DNA of 32,932 bases from Candidatus Poseidoniales archaeon (GTDB lineage Archaea; Thermoplasmatota; Poseidoniia; Poseidoniales; Poseidoniaceae), in the NCBI GenBank assembly GCA_003602475.1, contig QQSC01000039.1:1-32932 (forward strand), read 5' to 3'. The translations under genes and the position numbers were made by a program. The notes under the pieces were generated by a model that saw nothing but the letters and a program-made list of their open reading frames with translations, made no database searches and was not told where the DNA came from. Below, one piece after another: positions 25,401-31,253 of the stretch (positions are counted from its first letter, which is position 1; every line of letters begins with the position of its first letter).

Positions 25401-26862
25401 ACGTAAACGTTCCGAACTCGGGGCCGTAGGCAGGGTAGGCTGGGTCTTCGCTGTAGGAGTAATTACGCCTCATGTCCGCTTCTACTGCATCGTTTTTTTG
25501 CCAGCAATACGTCGCACCGTTTTGGTATTGAACGCATGCTTGTGTGTTGCTGTTGTAGAGGGCGATGGCAGGACTGGATTGGAGGCTGTTGCCCCAAGAT
25601 CCTGTTGACAAGGTTTGCACGTGCCCGATTGAACTCATCGAGTACGGCACATCGGCATAGCGGCCAGGTCGACTCAAGTCAAGGGTGGATTGGTTGTACC
25701 ATTCGTTGTATTTGGAGGGATCCCAGTCCCAAAAGGTGCCACCCCAACACGTGACGTTCGTGCTCATCAAGAGCACACAAGTTGAGGCCCCTGTTACGTC
25801 GATTGCAATGGGAATGTTGGTTGTGAACTGCTCCCCTTCAACATTTGATTCTCCGAGCACCGTGGCTTGAATGGGTGAGAAGTTTCCAAAACCACGAATG
25901 AACGTTTTGTTGTACGCACCTTCAATTTGGGGCGCTTCACCGTTGATGAGTTTCCACGGGTCGTGAGGGTAAGGAATGGACCCGTTGTTCCCACTTTTGA
26001 TGCCGTTGCCCAATTGGCCGTAGGCGTTGTTGCCCCAACAGTAGACCTCCGCCGTAAACGACTCGTTCGCGCTCACATCCGATTCCACGATGGCACAAGC
26101 GTGACGGGCTCCGACAGATATCGCCGTAGCACGCTTGTCATCGATATCAAGGGGGGTGAACACATAATTCTCCGTGGTCACATCTGAAGGGTTGCTGTCT
26201 TCTGGATCGGCTCCTGTTTGTTGACGGTGCCCCAAACCGAGTTCTCCATACGTGTTGGTCTGTCCCATGTGGCCTTGTTCGTCCCAGAGGGGGAAGCAAT
26301 AGATGTTGTTCGAGGCTGCATCGGTAAGGGCGCAAGCCATCTTGTCGTTGTGCTCGTCGCATGCCCACGAATCCTCGTAACATTCTTCCTCGTTGACGCC
26401 ACCTATGCCCACCGTAAGGGCCATTTCACCGTTTGGAAGTTGGACCACCGTCTTGTTGAAGTCAGGTTTGTCGGCATCAAAGTAATCGAAACATGACATT
26501 GATCCGTCGTCAAGGATGACACAATACGGGCCCAACCCTTGTCCGTTGATACTAACGGCCGTCCGCCCGTCGGGCACCACCAGAGCCTCATTCGCATTGA
26601 AATCCCATGCTCGCATCCAACACCAGACCTCGCCGTCGTTGATTTCACAGAACCCGTCGCTCATTTCTGGAAATGCCACGGTTTGTCGGCTGTAGATGGA
26701 TCCAATTTGGAATCCGTTCATGTTGCTTTGGTTCGAACCTGATGTTGCTTCTACTACGGGAACGGGTTGGAGCATGTCGTGATCGATGTCGTGTGAAACC
26801 AGTGGCGTGAGAAGTGAAATCAAAAAAAGGGCCATCAAACCCATGGAGATGCGAGCACCCAT
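22435..26862 (-). CDS. Giant RCC1-repeat / thrombospondin type 3 repeat surface protein (1475 aa)
   Basis: ATG 26862 begins a signal peptide (MGARISMGLMALFLISLL). Residues about 50-560 hold RCC1-type beta-propeller repeats recognisable by CWGNNAYGQLGNG, HACAI and V.CWG blocks. About 597-944 is a run of calcium-binding TSP3 repeats (DxDxDGxxDxxDxCP). A second RCC1 array follows (about 944-1425: CWGEAAEGAVG, CWGKNDHGQLGRG, CWGDNSLDQLGRS, CWGNNEETQLG). The C-terminus is Pro-rich, then VPFPGAGAVLMAMLAAAFVSGPKKVKKDE-like: a short membrane helix with a Lys-rich end (quoted in part), similar in shape to archaeosortase-type sorting tails. The Cys in each propeller blade (CWG..., C(A/V)) suggest disulfides outside the cell. 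The function is probably adhesion, glycan or protein binding; this is inferred. It is alone in its own transcript between two direct repeats. Confidence 0.88.
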   Translation of the reverse strand: MGARISMGLMALFLISLLTPLVSHDIDHDMLQPVPVVEATSGSNQSNMNGFQIGSIYSRQTVAFPEMSDGFCEINDGEVWCWMRAWDFNANEALVVPDGRTAVSINGQGLGPYCVILDDGSMSCFDYFDADKPDFNKTVVQLPNGEMALTVGIGGVNEEECYEDSWACDEHNDKMACALTDAASNNIYCFPLWDEQGHMGQTNTYGELGLGHRQQTGADPEDSNPSDVTTENYVFTPLDIDDKRATAISVGARHACAIVESDVSANESFTAEVYCWGNNAYGQLGNGIKSGNNGSIPYPHDPWKLINGEAPQIEGAYNKTFIRGFGNFSPIQATVLGESNVEGEQFTTNIPIAIDVTGASTCVLLMSTNVTCWGGTFWDWDPSKYNEWYNQSTLDLSRPGRYADVPYSMSSIGHVQTLSTGSWGNSLQSSPAIALYNSNTQACVQYQNGATYCWQKNDAVEADMRRNYSYSEDPAYPAYGPEFGTFTFDDIVGHHTFYYNTGQDQLAPYQKRISLQEGWDSLNNQERMICGLMENGTAFCYDTAQDDCTTCESDSTVRYSASYNQMFTVDSQYEMVNYGEEEWEQASQWSGEREYNERDGDNDGWPRMADLCPEQAGSGFGCPDMDGDRVPDAFDSDKDGDGIPNHEGDVDPLDPCFGLDSDSDGLTDQVGTMLDGSACDAATYVEDLDDDGDGVLDVSDQCPVGQLGWSSSIANDNDGDGCEDSTEDLDDDNDNMRDTIDACPAGDVGWTTSFDMLGQMNSSDYDWDGCQDDSEDLDDDGDGVVDGSDNCPRGDMFHGQAFASWPLWTSSQTSDHDADGCHDTYEDPDDDDDGRVDTIDDCYKGDVGWRSSPTTDHDQDGCQDSNEDTDDDNDLVTDVQDGCPVSHHDGLEVRRWDDFANSTQDEDGRITYSGGMVLVYPDRAGCSDSDGDTVPDTDDFAPNDPDSMSMPAILTSSIAVGAEHSCAISEDRSKVYCWGEAAEGAVGYSYDIFPDEDWQCLGRRTTRDDVHCPPMAVTDRPTYSGDFRHLSSDQGDVIITMLAAGDDSTCAIVSNSVILAAGSSAGPIKCWGGGRGNDAGYVTGITNATNIAAGRNHVCAILVDNSMRCWGKNDHGQLGRGSLSSSTSTSNSPVMVDGPDRSVDFTTCYNSGAFTGEYLHCAWGFVDWNPDSWGERLMDITAGNAHTCALTIPEMYHYNTVENVPGFIPMVSFGLVQNWTGSHPDPANRHVKDVSNVWCWGDNSLDQLGRSGGDEGTPMKTMTLAGGASFAIALDAYGDRTCAVVNTGAVYCWGEGYSGMTEINLDGVRAKSVTVGEDHACIVDEFDSVQCWGSDTESQLGNLGSLDNNVNQIDAGALHTCAVLNTNQVKCWGNNEETQLGIAWTKDWATPQTARDVRAATDTEYAIPPPRTSEVNIPVEPPVYTSEPVKYRTCTIAPGTDECAEDVPFPGAGAVLMAMLAAAFVSGPKKVKKDE
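24030..25080 (-). repeat. TSP3 calcium-binding repeat array within the giant protein gene
   Basis: About 350 codons of Asp-rich units with spacing DxDxDGxxDxxDxCPxG recur eight to ten times, alternating with short linkers such as GWSSS, GWTTS and GWRSS. Both strands show the GTCATCGTCATC-type low complexity that results. Antisense frames across the region are by-products of this composition. Confidence 0.85.
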
Positions 26863-27110
26863 GAGATTGCATATCGACGCCCAGCAAATCAACCTTCTTA
26901 CCTTGCATGTTGATGCGTGAGGCGGCCCATGCTGATGCCCGACGTGAACAACGACCGTTGCCTGTGGAAACTTAGCGCAAAAGACCCACGCATCAAGCCA
27001 CGGGGACGGTCATGGAACCGTTGGAATGCGGCCCCATCACCAGCATGAACACGTTCACGGTTTCGTGACGTTGACACACGGCAAGGGGCAATGGACAAGC
27101 AATGACGAAG

Positions 27111-27130
27111 GGCGTTCAAAGGAGAACGCC
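27111..27130. repeat. Perfect inverted repeat upstream of thyA
   Basis: GGCGTTC (27111-27117) and GAACGCC (27124-27130) are exact reverse complements around the six-base loop AAAGGA, 60 bases before the thyA start. It could be an operator or an RNA hairpin; there is no T-run. Confidence 0.4.
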
Positions 27131-27141
27131 GACGGATTCAC

Positions 27142-27182
27142 TTGAACAACCATCAAGTGCTTCCCACACTGACCAGCCAAGG
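27142..27182 (+). repeat. Direct repeat copy 2, just upstream of thyA
   Basis: This copy matches 22227-22267 at 34 of 41 bases, with the 19-base identical core at 27148-27166. It ends seven bases before the thyA ATG. The two copies read in different frames on the coding strand, so protein conservation does not explain the match. Confidence 0.75.
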
Positions 27183-27189
27183 GAACGAC

Positions 27190-27984
27190 ATGCGAGCCTA
27201 CCTTGACCTGATGCAGCACATCTTGGACCACGGTGTGGAAAAGAGCGACCGAACCGGTACCGGGACACGTTCTGTCTTCGGTTACCAAATGCGATTTGAC
27301 CTCGCCGATGGATTCCCCATGGTCACCACAAAGAAACTCCATCTCCCTTCCATCGTGCACGAACTTTTGTGGTTTCTCAAAGGCGACACCAACGTGGGCT
27401 ATCTCCAAAAAAACGGTGTAAAAATATGGGACGCATGGGCCGATGAACACGGGGACCTCGGCCCCGTCTACGGCAAGCAATGGAGACGTTGGGAGGCCAA
27501 GGATGGCCGAATCATCGACCAAATTGAAGATGCCATTCATACCATCAAAACCAACCCCGACAGCCGACGAATCATCGTCTCAGCATGGAACGTTGGTGAG
27601 TTGGAGGCCATGGCCCTCATGCCGTGCCATGCCTTTTTTCAGTTCCATGTCTCCAACGGTCGGTTGAATTGTCAGTTGTATCAACGAAGTGCAGACGTGT
27701 TCCTCGGCGTGCCGTTCAACATCGCATCCTACGCCCTTCTCACCCACATGATGGCGCAAGTTTGCGGACTCGAACCGGGGGTGTTTGTCCACACCCTTGG
27801 AGACGCCCATCTTTACCTCAACCACTTGGAACAGGCCAAATTGCAAGTCGGTCGGGCACCTCTCAACCTCCCCAAACTCAATCTGAACCCCGACATCCTT
27901 GACATCGACGGGTTCACCTATGAGGACATTGAAGTCACGGGTTACGAGCATCACCCGCACATCAAGGCGCCCATTTCGGTCTAA
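27190..27984 (+). CDS. thyA: Thymidylate synthase (ThyA)
   Basis: This enzyme methylates dUMP to dTMP with methylene-tetrahydrofolate, leaving dihydrofolate for the DHFR encoded next. ATG 27190 gives 264 residues, exactly the length of the Escherichia coli enzyme, with catalytic Cys146 in MPCHAFFQF. Other family landmarks are SDRTGTGT, the phosphate Arg in [31 protein letters not shown], and IKAPISV at the end. It is very close to bacterial ThyA and unlike the shorter methanogen enzymes or ThyX, which suggests transfer. folA begins nine bases after its stop. Confidence 0.96.
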   Translation: MRAYLDLMQHILDHGVEKSDRTGTGTRSVFGYQMRFDLADGFPMVTTKKLHLPSIVHELLWFLKGDTNVGYLQKNGVKIWDAWADEHGDLGPVYGKQWRRWEAKDGRIIDQIEDAIHTIKTNPDSRRIIVSAWNVGELEAMALMPCHAFFQFHVSNGRLNCQLYQRSADVFLGVPFNIASYALLTHMMAQVCGLEPGVFVHTLGDAHLYLNHLEQAKLQVGRAPLNLPKLNLNPDILDIDGFTYEDIEVTGYEHHPHIKAPISV

Positions 27985-27993
27985 GGTGATCTT

Positions 27994-28464
27994 GTGCTGT
28001 TGATGATTTTTGCTTGCGACGAACACGGCGCCATCGGAAAAGATGGGGATTTGCCATGGAGGCAATCCACCGACCTGAAGCACTTCAAGAGAACAACGAT
28101 GCAGCGACCCATCGTGATGGGTCGGAAGACGTGGGACAGCTTGGGTGGAGCACTCCCTCAACGGCGCAACATAGTGATGTCGAGGACCGTCTTGGAGGCC
28201 GAAGTGGAGCAGATGAACGTCGACGAAGTGTTGGCCCTAGCAGAGTCCGAAGACGTGTTCATCATTGGTGGTGGAGAAATTTACACGCTGTTCATGGAAC
28301 ACGCCAAAGAAATCCGTCGAACCATCGTGCACACCGCTGTTGAAGGAGCGGACACCTTTGCGCCTACGCTTGACGGTGAAGGGTTCTATTTGATCGGTGA
28401 ACGACGGGTTGAGGCGGGTCCGAAGGACGAGCACGACATGACGTTCCAACATTGGATACGCTGA
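27994..28464 (+). CDS. folA: Dihydrofolate reductase
   Basis: The 156-residue DHFR regenerates tetrahydrofolate using NADPH after thymidylate synthesis. Motifs are AIGKDGDLPW (Met20-loop region), the acidic residue in STDLKHFK that protonates folate, PIVMGRKTWDSLG, and the NADPH site FIIGGGEIYTLF. GTG 27994 follows AAGGTGAT closely; ATG 28003, three codons later, is possible. The stop abuts that of the convergent MazG-like gene within TGATCA. The thyA-folA order is typical of bacteria. Confidence 0.95.
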   Translation: MLLMIFACDEHGAIGKDGDLPWRQSTDLKHFKRTTMQRPIVMGRKTWDSLGGALPQRRNIVMSRTVLEAEVEQMNVDEVLALAESEDVFIIGGGEIYTLFMEHAKEIRRTIVHTAVEGADTFAPTLDGEGFYLIGERRVEAGPKDEHDMTFQHWIR

Positions 28465-28833
28465 TCAGGAAGGACGGTATTCGGTCACACGCACGCCCAA
28501 TCGCCCTTGCAGAGCGGTTCGTTGCATGATTCGTTCGTATTTCTTCTCAAAGGCCGCCTTGAGGTCAACTTCCATGGCCAAACTGTGACCCATCAGCAGG
28601 ATCAGAACATCCGCCATCTCCTCAGCGCATTCTTCGATGGGTTTTCCTTTTGTGACGGCGGCAGCGAGTTCACCCAATTCTTCTATGGTCAAGGCAAGAC
28701 GGTACCCCATGTCGTGGCCGTTTTGACCGGCGAAGTCGTGCTTGTCGTGGAAAAGAGCCACCTTTTGCATCATTGTTTCCCATTCATCCAACGGGGTGTG
28801 GGCCACCCATGCCGGCACGTCTCTTCCTTCCAT
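28465..28833 (-). CDS. MazG-like nucleotide pyrophosphohydrolase
   Basis: The 122-residue all-helical protein carries the MazG/dUTPase-like metal-binding signature: EELGE in LTIEELGELAAAV, and EECAEEMADVLILL with its ExxD ligands. Such enzymes hydrolyse (d)NTPs to monophosphates, cleaning the nucleotide pool or supplying dUMP/dCMP. ATG 28833 lies eight bases after the stop of the nucleoside phosphorylase; longer frame overlaps that gene. The context beside thyA/folA suggests a pyrimidine deoxynucleotide substrate, which is inference. Confidence 0.85.
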   Translation of the reverse strand: MEGRDVPAWVAHTPLDEWETMMQKVALFHDKHDFAGQNGHDMGYRLALTIEELGELAAAVTKGKPIEECAEEMADVLILLMGHSLAMEVDLKAAFEKKYERIMQRTALQGRLGVRVTEYRPS

Positions 28834-28841
28834 GAGCGGTG

Positions 28842-29654
28842 TTACTCGGTGGAGGGCATCATCTTTTCTTCTGTGAGCAACGCGGCTAAACAAGCCATGA
28901 CCGGCGTCAGGCGGTCGTTGGCTTGAGCCGAAACCTCTTGATGGTCAAGGGCTTTTGTTGCGTCTCCAGGTTGTCTGCCTGCCGCCCAGTTTGAAGAAAT
29001 GCAGACGGCCACATACGGAAGAGAAAGTTCGAGCGCGAGTTTCGCTTCACGGGGCATGGTCATACCGACCATGTCACCTCCCATGCGTTCAATCGCATCG
29101 ACTTCCGCAGCTGTTTCAAATTGAGGTCCAGCGGTGAGCCAATACGTGAAGTTCAGCGTTGTTTCATCAGGCAGGTTTTGCACCTTGCGCAGAACCTGTT
29201 CGAGCACCGTGTTGTGAACCGGTGAAAACGGAACGGTGGCCGAAGTAAATGTGGAGGCATCGTCGTGAAACGTGCTTGGCACACCGGTAAAGTCGATGTA
29301 TTGCTTGGCAAGCCCAACCGCACCCGGAGGAAATTCGGGGTGGAGGGTGCCAACGGAACAAACGGCGACCACGAGGTCCAGATTGGCATCGGCCATGGCC
29401 TTCATGTTGGCACGGTGATTGATCTTGTGGGGAGGGCGTCCGTGCCCACTCGCGTCGTGATGGCGCTGAAGGAACACCACTTCATGCACAGCACCCTCGT
29501 TCTCAAGAGAAACGACATGCAACGGCACGGGTCCGTAAGGAGTGTCAACCCGTACGTGGTCGCTGCGGGTAACCGAGAGTCCAAACGCACCAAGCTGGTC
29601 GGCGACGGCGAGTTCAACCAACCCAGTTCCACCGATGACACCCAAGCGAACCAT
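28842..29654 (-). CDS. MTAP/PNP-family nucleoside phosphorylase
   Basis: The 270-residue trimer-type phosphorylase splits a purine nucleoside (or 5'-methylthio-nucleoside) with phosphate. It starts VRLGVIGGTGL. FLQRHH and PPHKINHRANM bind phosphate and sugar, AVCSVGTLHP follows, then DFTGVPSTFHD, GPQFETAAE and MVGMTMPREA. The base-binding segment reads ISSNWAAG: Asn stands where methylthioadenosine phosphorylases have Asp (..TDYD). This suggests 6-oxopurines (inosine, guanosine or methylthioinosine) rather than adenine compounds. ATG 29654 is preceded by AGGA; ATG 29678, eight codons upstream, is an alternative. It stops eight bases before the MazG-like gene. Confidence 0.85.
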   Translation of the reverse strand: MVRLGVIGGTGLVELAVADQLGAFGLSVTRSDHVRVDTPYGPVPLHVVSLENEGAVHEVVFLQRHHDASGHGRPPHKINHRANMKAMADANLDLVVAVCSVGTLHPEFPPGAVGLAKQYIDFTGVPSTFHDDASTFTSATVPFSPVHNTVLEQVLRKVQNLPDETTLNFTYWLTAGPQFETAAEVDAIERMGGDMVGMTMPREAKLALELSLPYVAVCISSNWAAGRQPGDATKALDHQEVSAQANDRLTPVMACLAALLTEEKMMPSTE

Positions 29655-29708
29655 GTTGGTCCTATGGGAACATGCCATGTGAACCCTGCGGCTTCTGGCC
29701 TGAATTCT

Positions 29709-30662
29709 TCACTCGTTCAAGCGAGCGATGAGGTCGGCTTTTTTGCCAGAAACAGGTTTACCAGCCGCCTTGAGAAGGTCCTTCAATTCGGCAACGGTCA
29801 TGCTGCTGAGGTCTGGAGCATCGCTTGAAGGCTCGGGTTCGCTTGCGGCTTCGGCCTTGGCCTCGGGAGCGGCTTCTGCAGGTGCCGTTGCTTCTTCGAC
29901 GGTCTCGGATTCAGTCTCTTCTTCATCGTCTGCATCAGCGTCTTCTTCAGCCATGGCAGCAGCAAGAGCTGCGGCTTTCTTGGCTTTCAGTTCAGCATCT
30001 TCCCGCTGTTCCTGGGAATGGATTTCGTCGAGTGTCGGTCCGGATTGAACCACAACACCCTCTTGCAGCAACTGGCTCTTTTGAATGGCCACCGAGCGAA
30101 CGGGGTAGATGGGTTTGACACCCTTTCGGATGTCCTCTTCGAGCGTGCCGTCAAGAATGGCGGTTTGCACCTGAGCATAGGTGCTTTTGGCTGCGAATGC
30201 GATGATGATTTCTCGGCATCGTGTGCGCATGTCTTGCTTCACGGAGGTTTGGACACGCTGGGTGGTGATGATGAGCGGCTTGACTCGGACGAGGTAACCG
30301 TCGGTAGTAACCACGTCAACAACGTCGTCGACCTTTCCACGGTATCGGCGGATTTGTCGGCGGGTGTGATCGGTCTGATGGTGATGGCCAATGAAGGTCG
30401 TCAAGGCATCTTGGCCCACGCATTCGTGGACTCGGAACCTGAGGATGACGTGCATCTTGGAGAAATCGCCGTTGAATTCTTGCTGGGTCATTTCATAAAC
30501 ACGGCCGACGATGTGTCCGTCAGACTCACCGAGTGTTTCACCAATTTTGAGGAAGTTCCATGGGTGACGAGGGGCACGAATCGTGTACCATCGCTTCATC
30601 TTCCACTTGTCACGTTGCTTACGTGCTGCTGCACGTGCCTTTGCACTAATCTTCTTCGCCAT
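29709..30662 (-). CDS. rps3ae: Ribosomal protein S3Ae (eS1) fused to an acidic linker and SAP domain
   Basis: Residues about 1-215 are S3Ae/eS1 of the small ribosomal subunit: MAKKISAKARAAARK, the KMKRWYTIRAPRHPW motif, TRRQIRRYRGKVDDVVDV, and GVKPIYPVRSVAIQKSQ. It binds near the mRNA exit channel. Then come about 65 residues very rich in Glu, Asp and Ala. The C-terminal 33 residues (29712-29813) read as a SAP helix-extension-helix: MTVAELKDLLKAAGKPVSGKKADLIARL. Normal archaeal S3Ae ends near residue 200-220, so the tail is an addition; the frame is continuous, with no sign of a shift. ATG 30662; nothing resembling a strong ribosome-binding site precedes it. Confidence 0.93.
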   Translation of the reverse strand: MAKKISAKARAAARKQRDKWKMKRWYTIRAPRHPWNFLKIGETLGESDGHIVGRVYEMTQQEFNGDFSKMHVILRFRVHECVGQDALTTFIGHHHQTDHTRRQIRRYRGKVDDVVDVVTTDGYLVRVKPLIITTQRVQTSVKQDMRTRCREIIIAFAAKSTYAQVQTAILDGTLEEDIRKGVKPIYPVRSVAIQKSQLLQEGVVVQSGPTLDEIHSQEQREDAELKAKKAAALAAAMAEEDADADDEEETESETVEEATAPAEAAPEAKAEAASEPEPSSDAPDLSSMTVAELKDLLKAAGKPVSGKKADLIARLNE

Positions 30663-30806
30663 GATGTTCAACTCGGTCGTGTCTTGCGGGGGCTACCCCA
30701 CTTGCATCTCTGCGACCAACCCCCCCTATTTGAATGGGTCTGCGCCTCTTCTCTCGGCTGGCAGCCAATGCAACAACCTCTTGACCGAAGGGCCGCTGGG
30801 AGAAGC

Positions 30807-31253
30807 GTGCCTCTCCATTACGTCTCGTATCGAGCGACAGGCAGTGCGCTATCAAATGTTCAAGCGCTGAAGGACACCATTGCCTGGCTCGTCAACGACG
30901 AAGAACGGGTTGTTTATGAGAAAAGCACCTCTTATCACGGCTCAGAATTGCACCTCATCACGGCGCACGTCACCAACAAACGGGCTGCACTTCGAGCGCT
31001 GGCTGCTTTGGGGAAGAAGAACCTCAAGAGGTTGGAGGTTGAATGGCCACAGCGAACCGATGAAGCCAACGTCCTGTATTTCCGCTTGGAGATGAGCGAT
31101 GCAACGCACAAAACAGCAACACTGGTGGAACCGGGCTTGGGACCCACCATCAAAGGCCAAGCCAAGTTAGCACTCTACCCGGGGAAACAACTTGAGGACG
31201 AATGGAGCGCCACCTTACAAGCCGCCATGGCCTTGGTGGAGGAAGAGGAATGA
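30807..31253 (+). CDS. COG1325-type RNA-binding protein (predicted exosome-associated)
   Basis: The 148-residue product matches the small archaeal RNA-binding domain family (PF01877). It opens with LHYVSYRATGSA and continues with a helix ending WLVNDEERVVYE, a HGSELHLITAHVT strand-loop, a helical segment, LYFRLEMSDATHKTATLVE, and IKGQAKLALYPGK, the family's closing IH...K...YP.K. Members are often encoded near exosome or ribosomal genes; here S3Ae is divergent. GTG 30807 follows GGGAG by four bases and matches the family's N-terminus. ATG 30768 would add 13 residues. The stop overlaps the next start as ATGA. Confidence 0.8.
   Translation: MPLHYVSYRATGSALSNVQALKDTIAWLVNDEERVVYEKSTSYHGSELHLITAHVTNKRAALRALAALGKKNLKRLEVEWPQRTDEANVLYFRLEMSDATHKTATLVEPGLGPTIKGQAKLALYPGKQLEDEWSATLQAAMALVEEEE

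Larger units (their letters stand above)
26863..27189. other. Divergent intergenic region between the giant gene and thyA
   Basis: This 327-base gap separates the divergent starts. Frames through it are short and do not resemble any protein. It holds a perfect 7-bp inverted repeat (27111-27130) and direct-repeat copy 2 (27142-27182). On the thyA side an in-frame TTG at 27142 would add 16 residues not found in ThyA proteins. No convincing TATA box is visible for either gene. Confidence 0.6.

Noticed and set aside
22600-26740. Many + strand and alternate-frame ORFs across the giant gene
   Set aside because: They follow the Asp-rich and Trp/Cys repeat composition of the giant protein and show no domain.
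26898-27119. 73-residue - strand ORF in the thyA-giant gene gap
   Set aside because: There is no ribosome-binding site or domain, the composition is non-protein-like, and it runs across the inverted repeat.
30018-30767. Long + strand frame running into the COG1325-type gene
   Set aside because: It is antisense to S3Ae; family similarity begins only near 30807.
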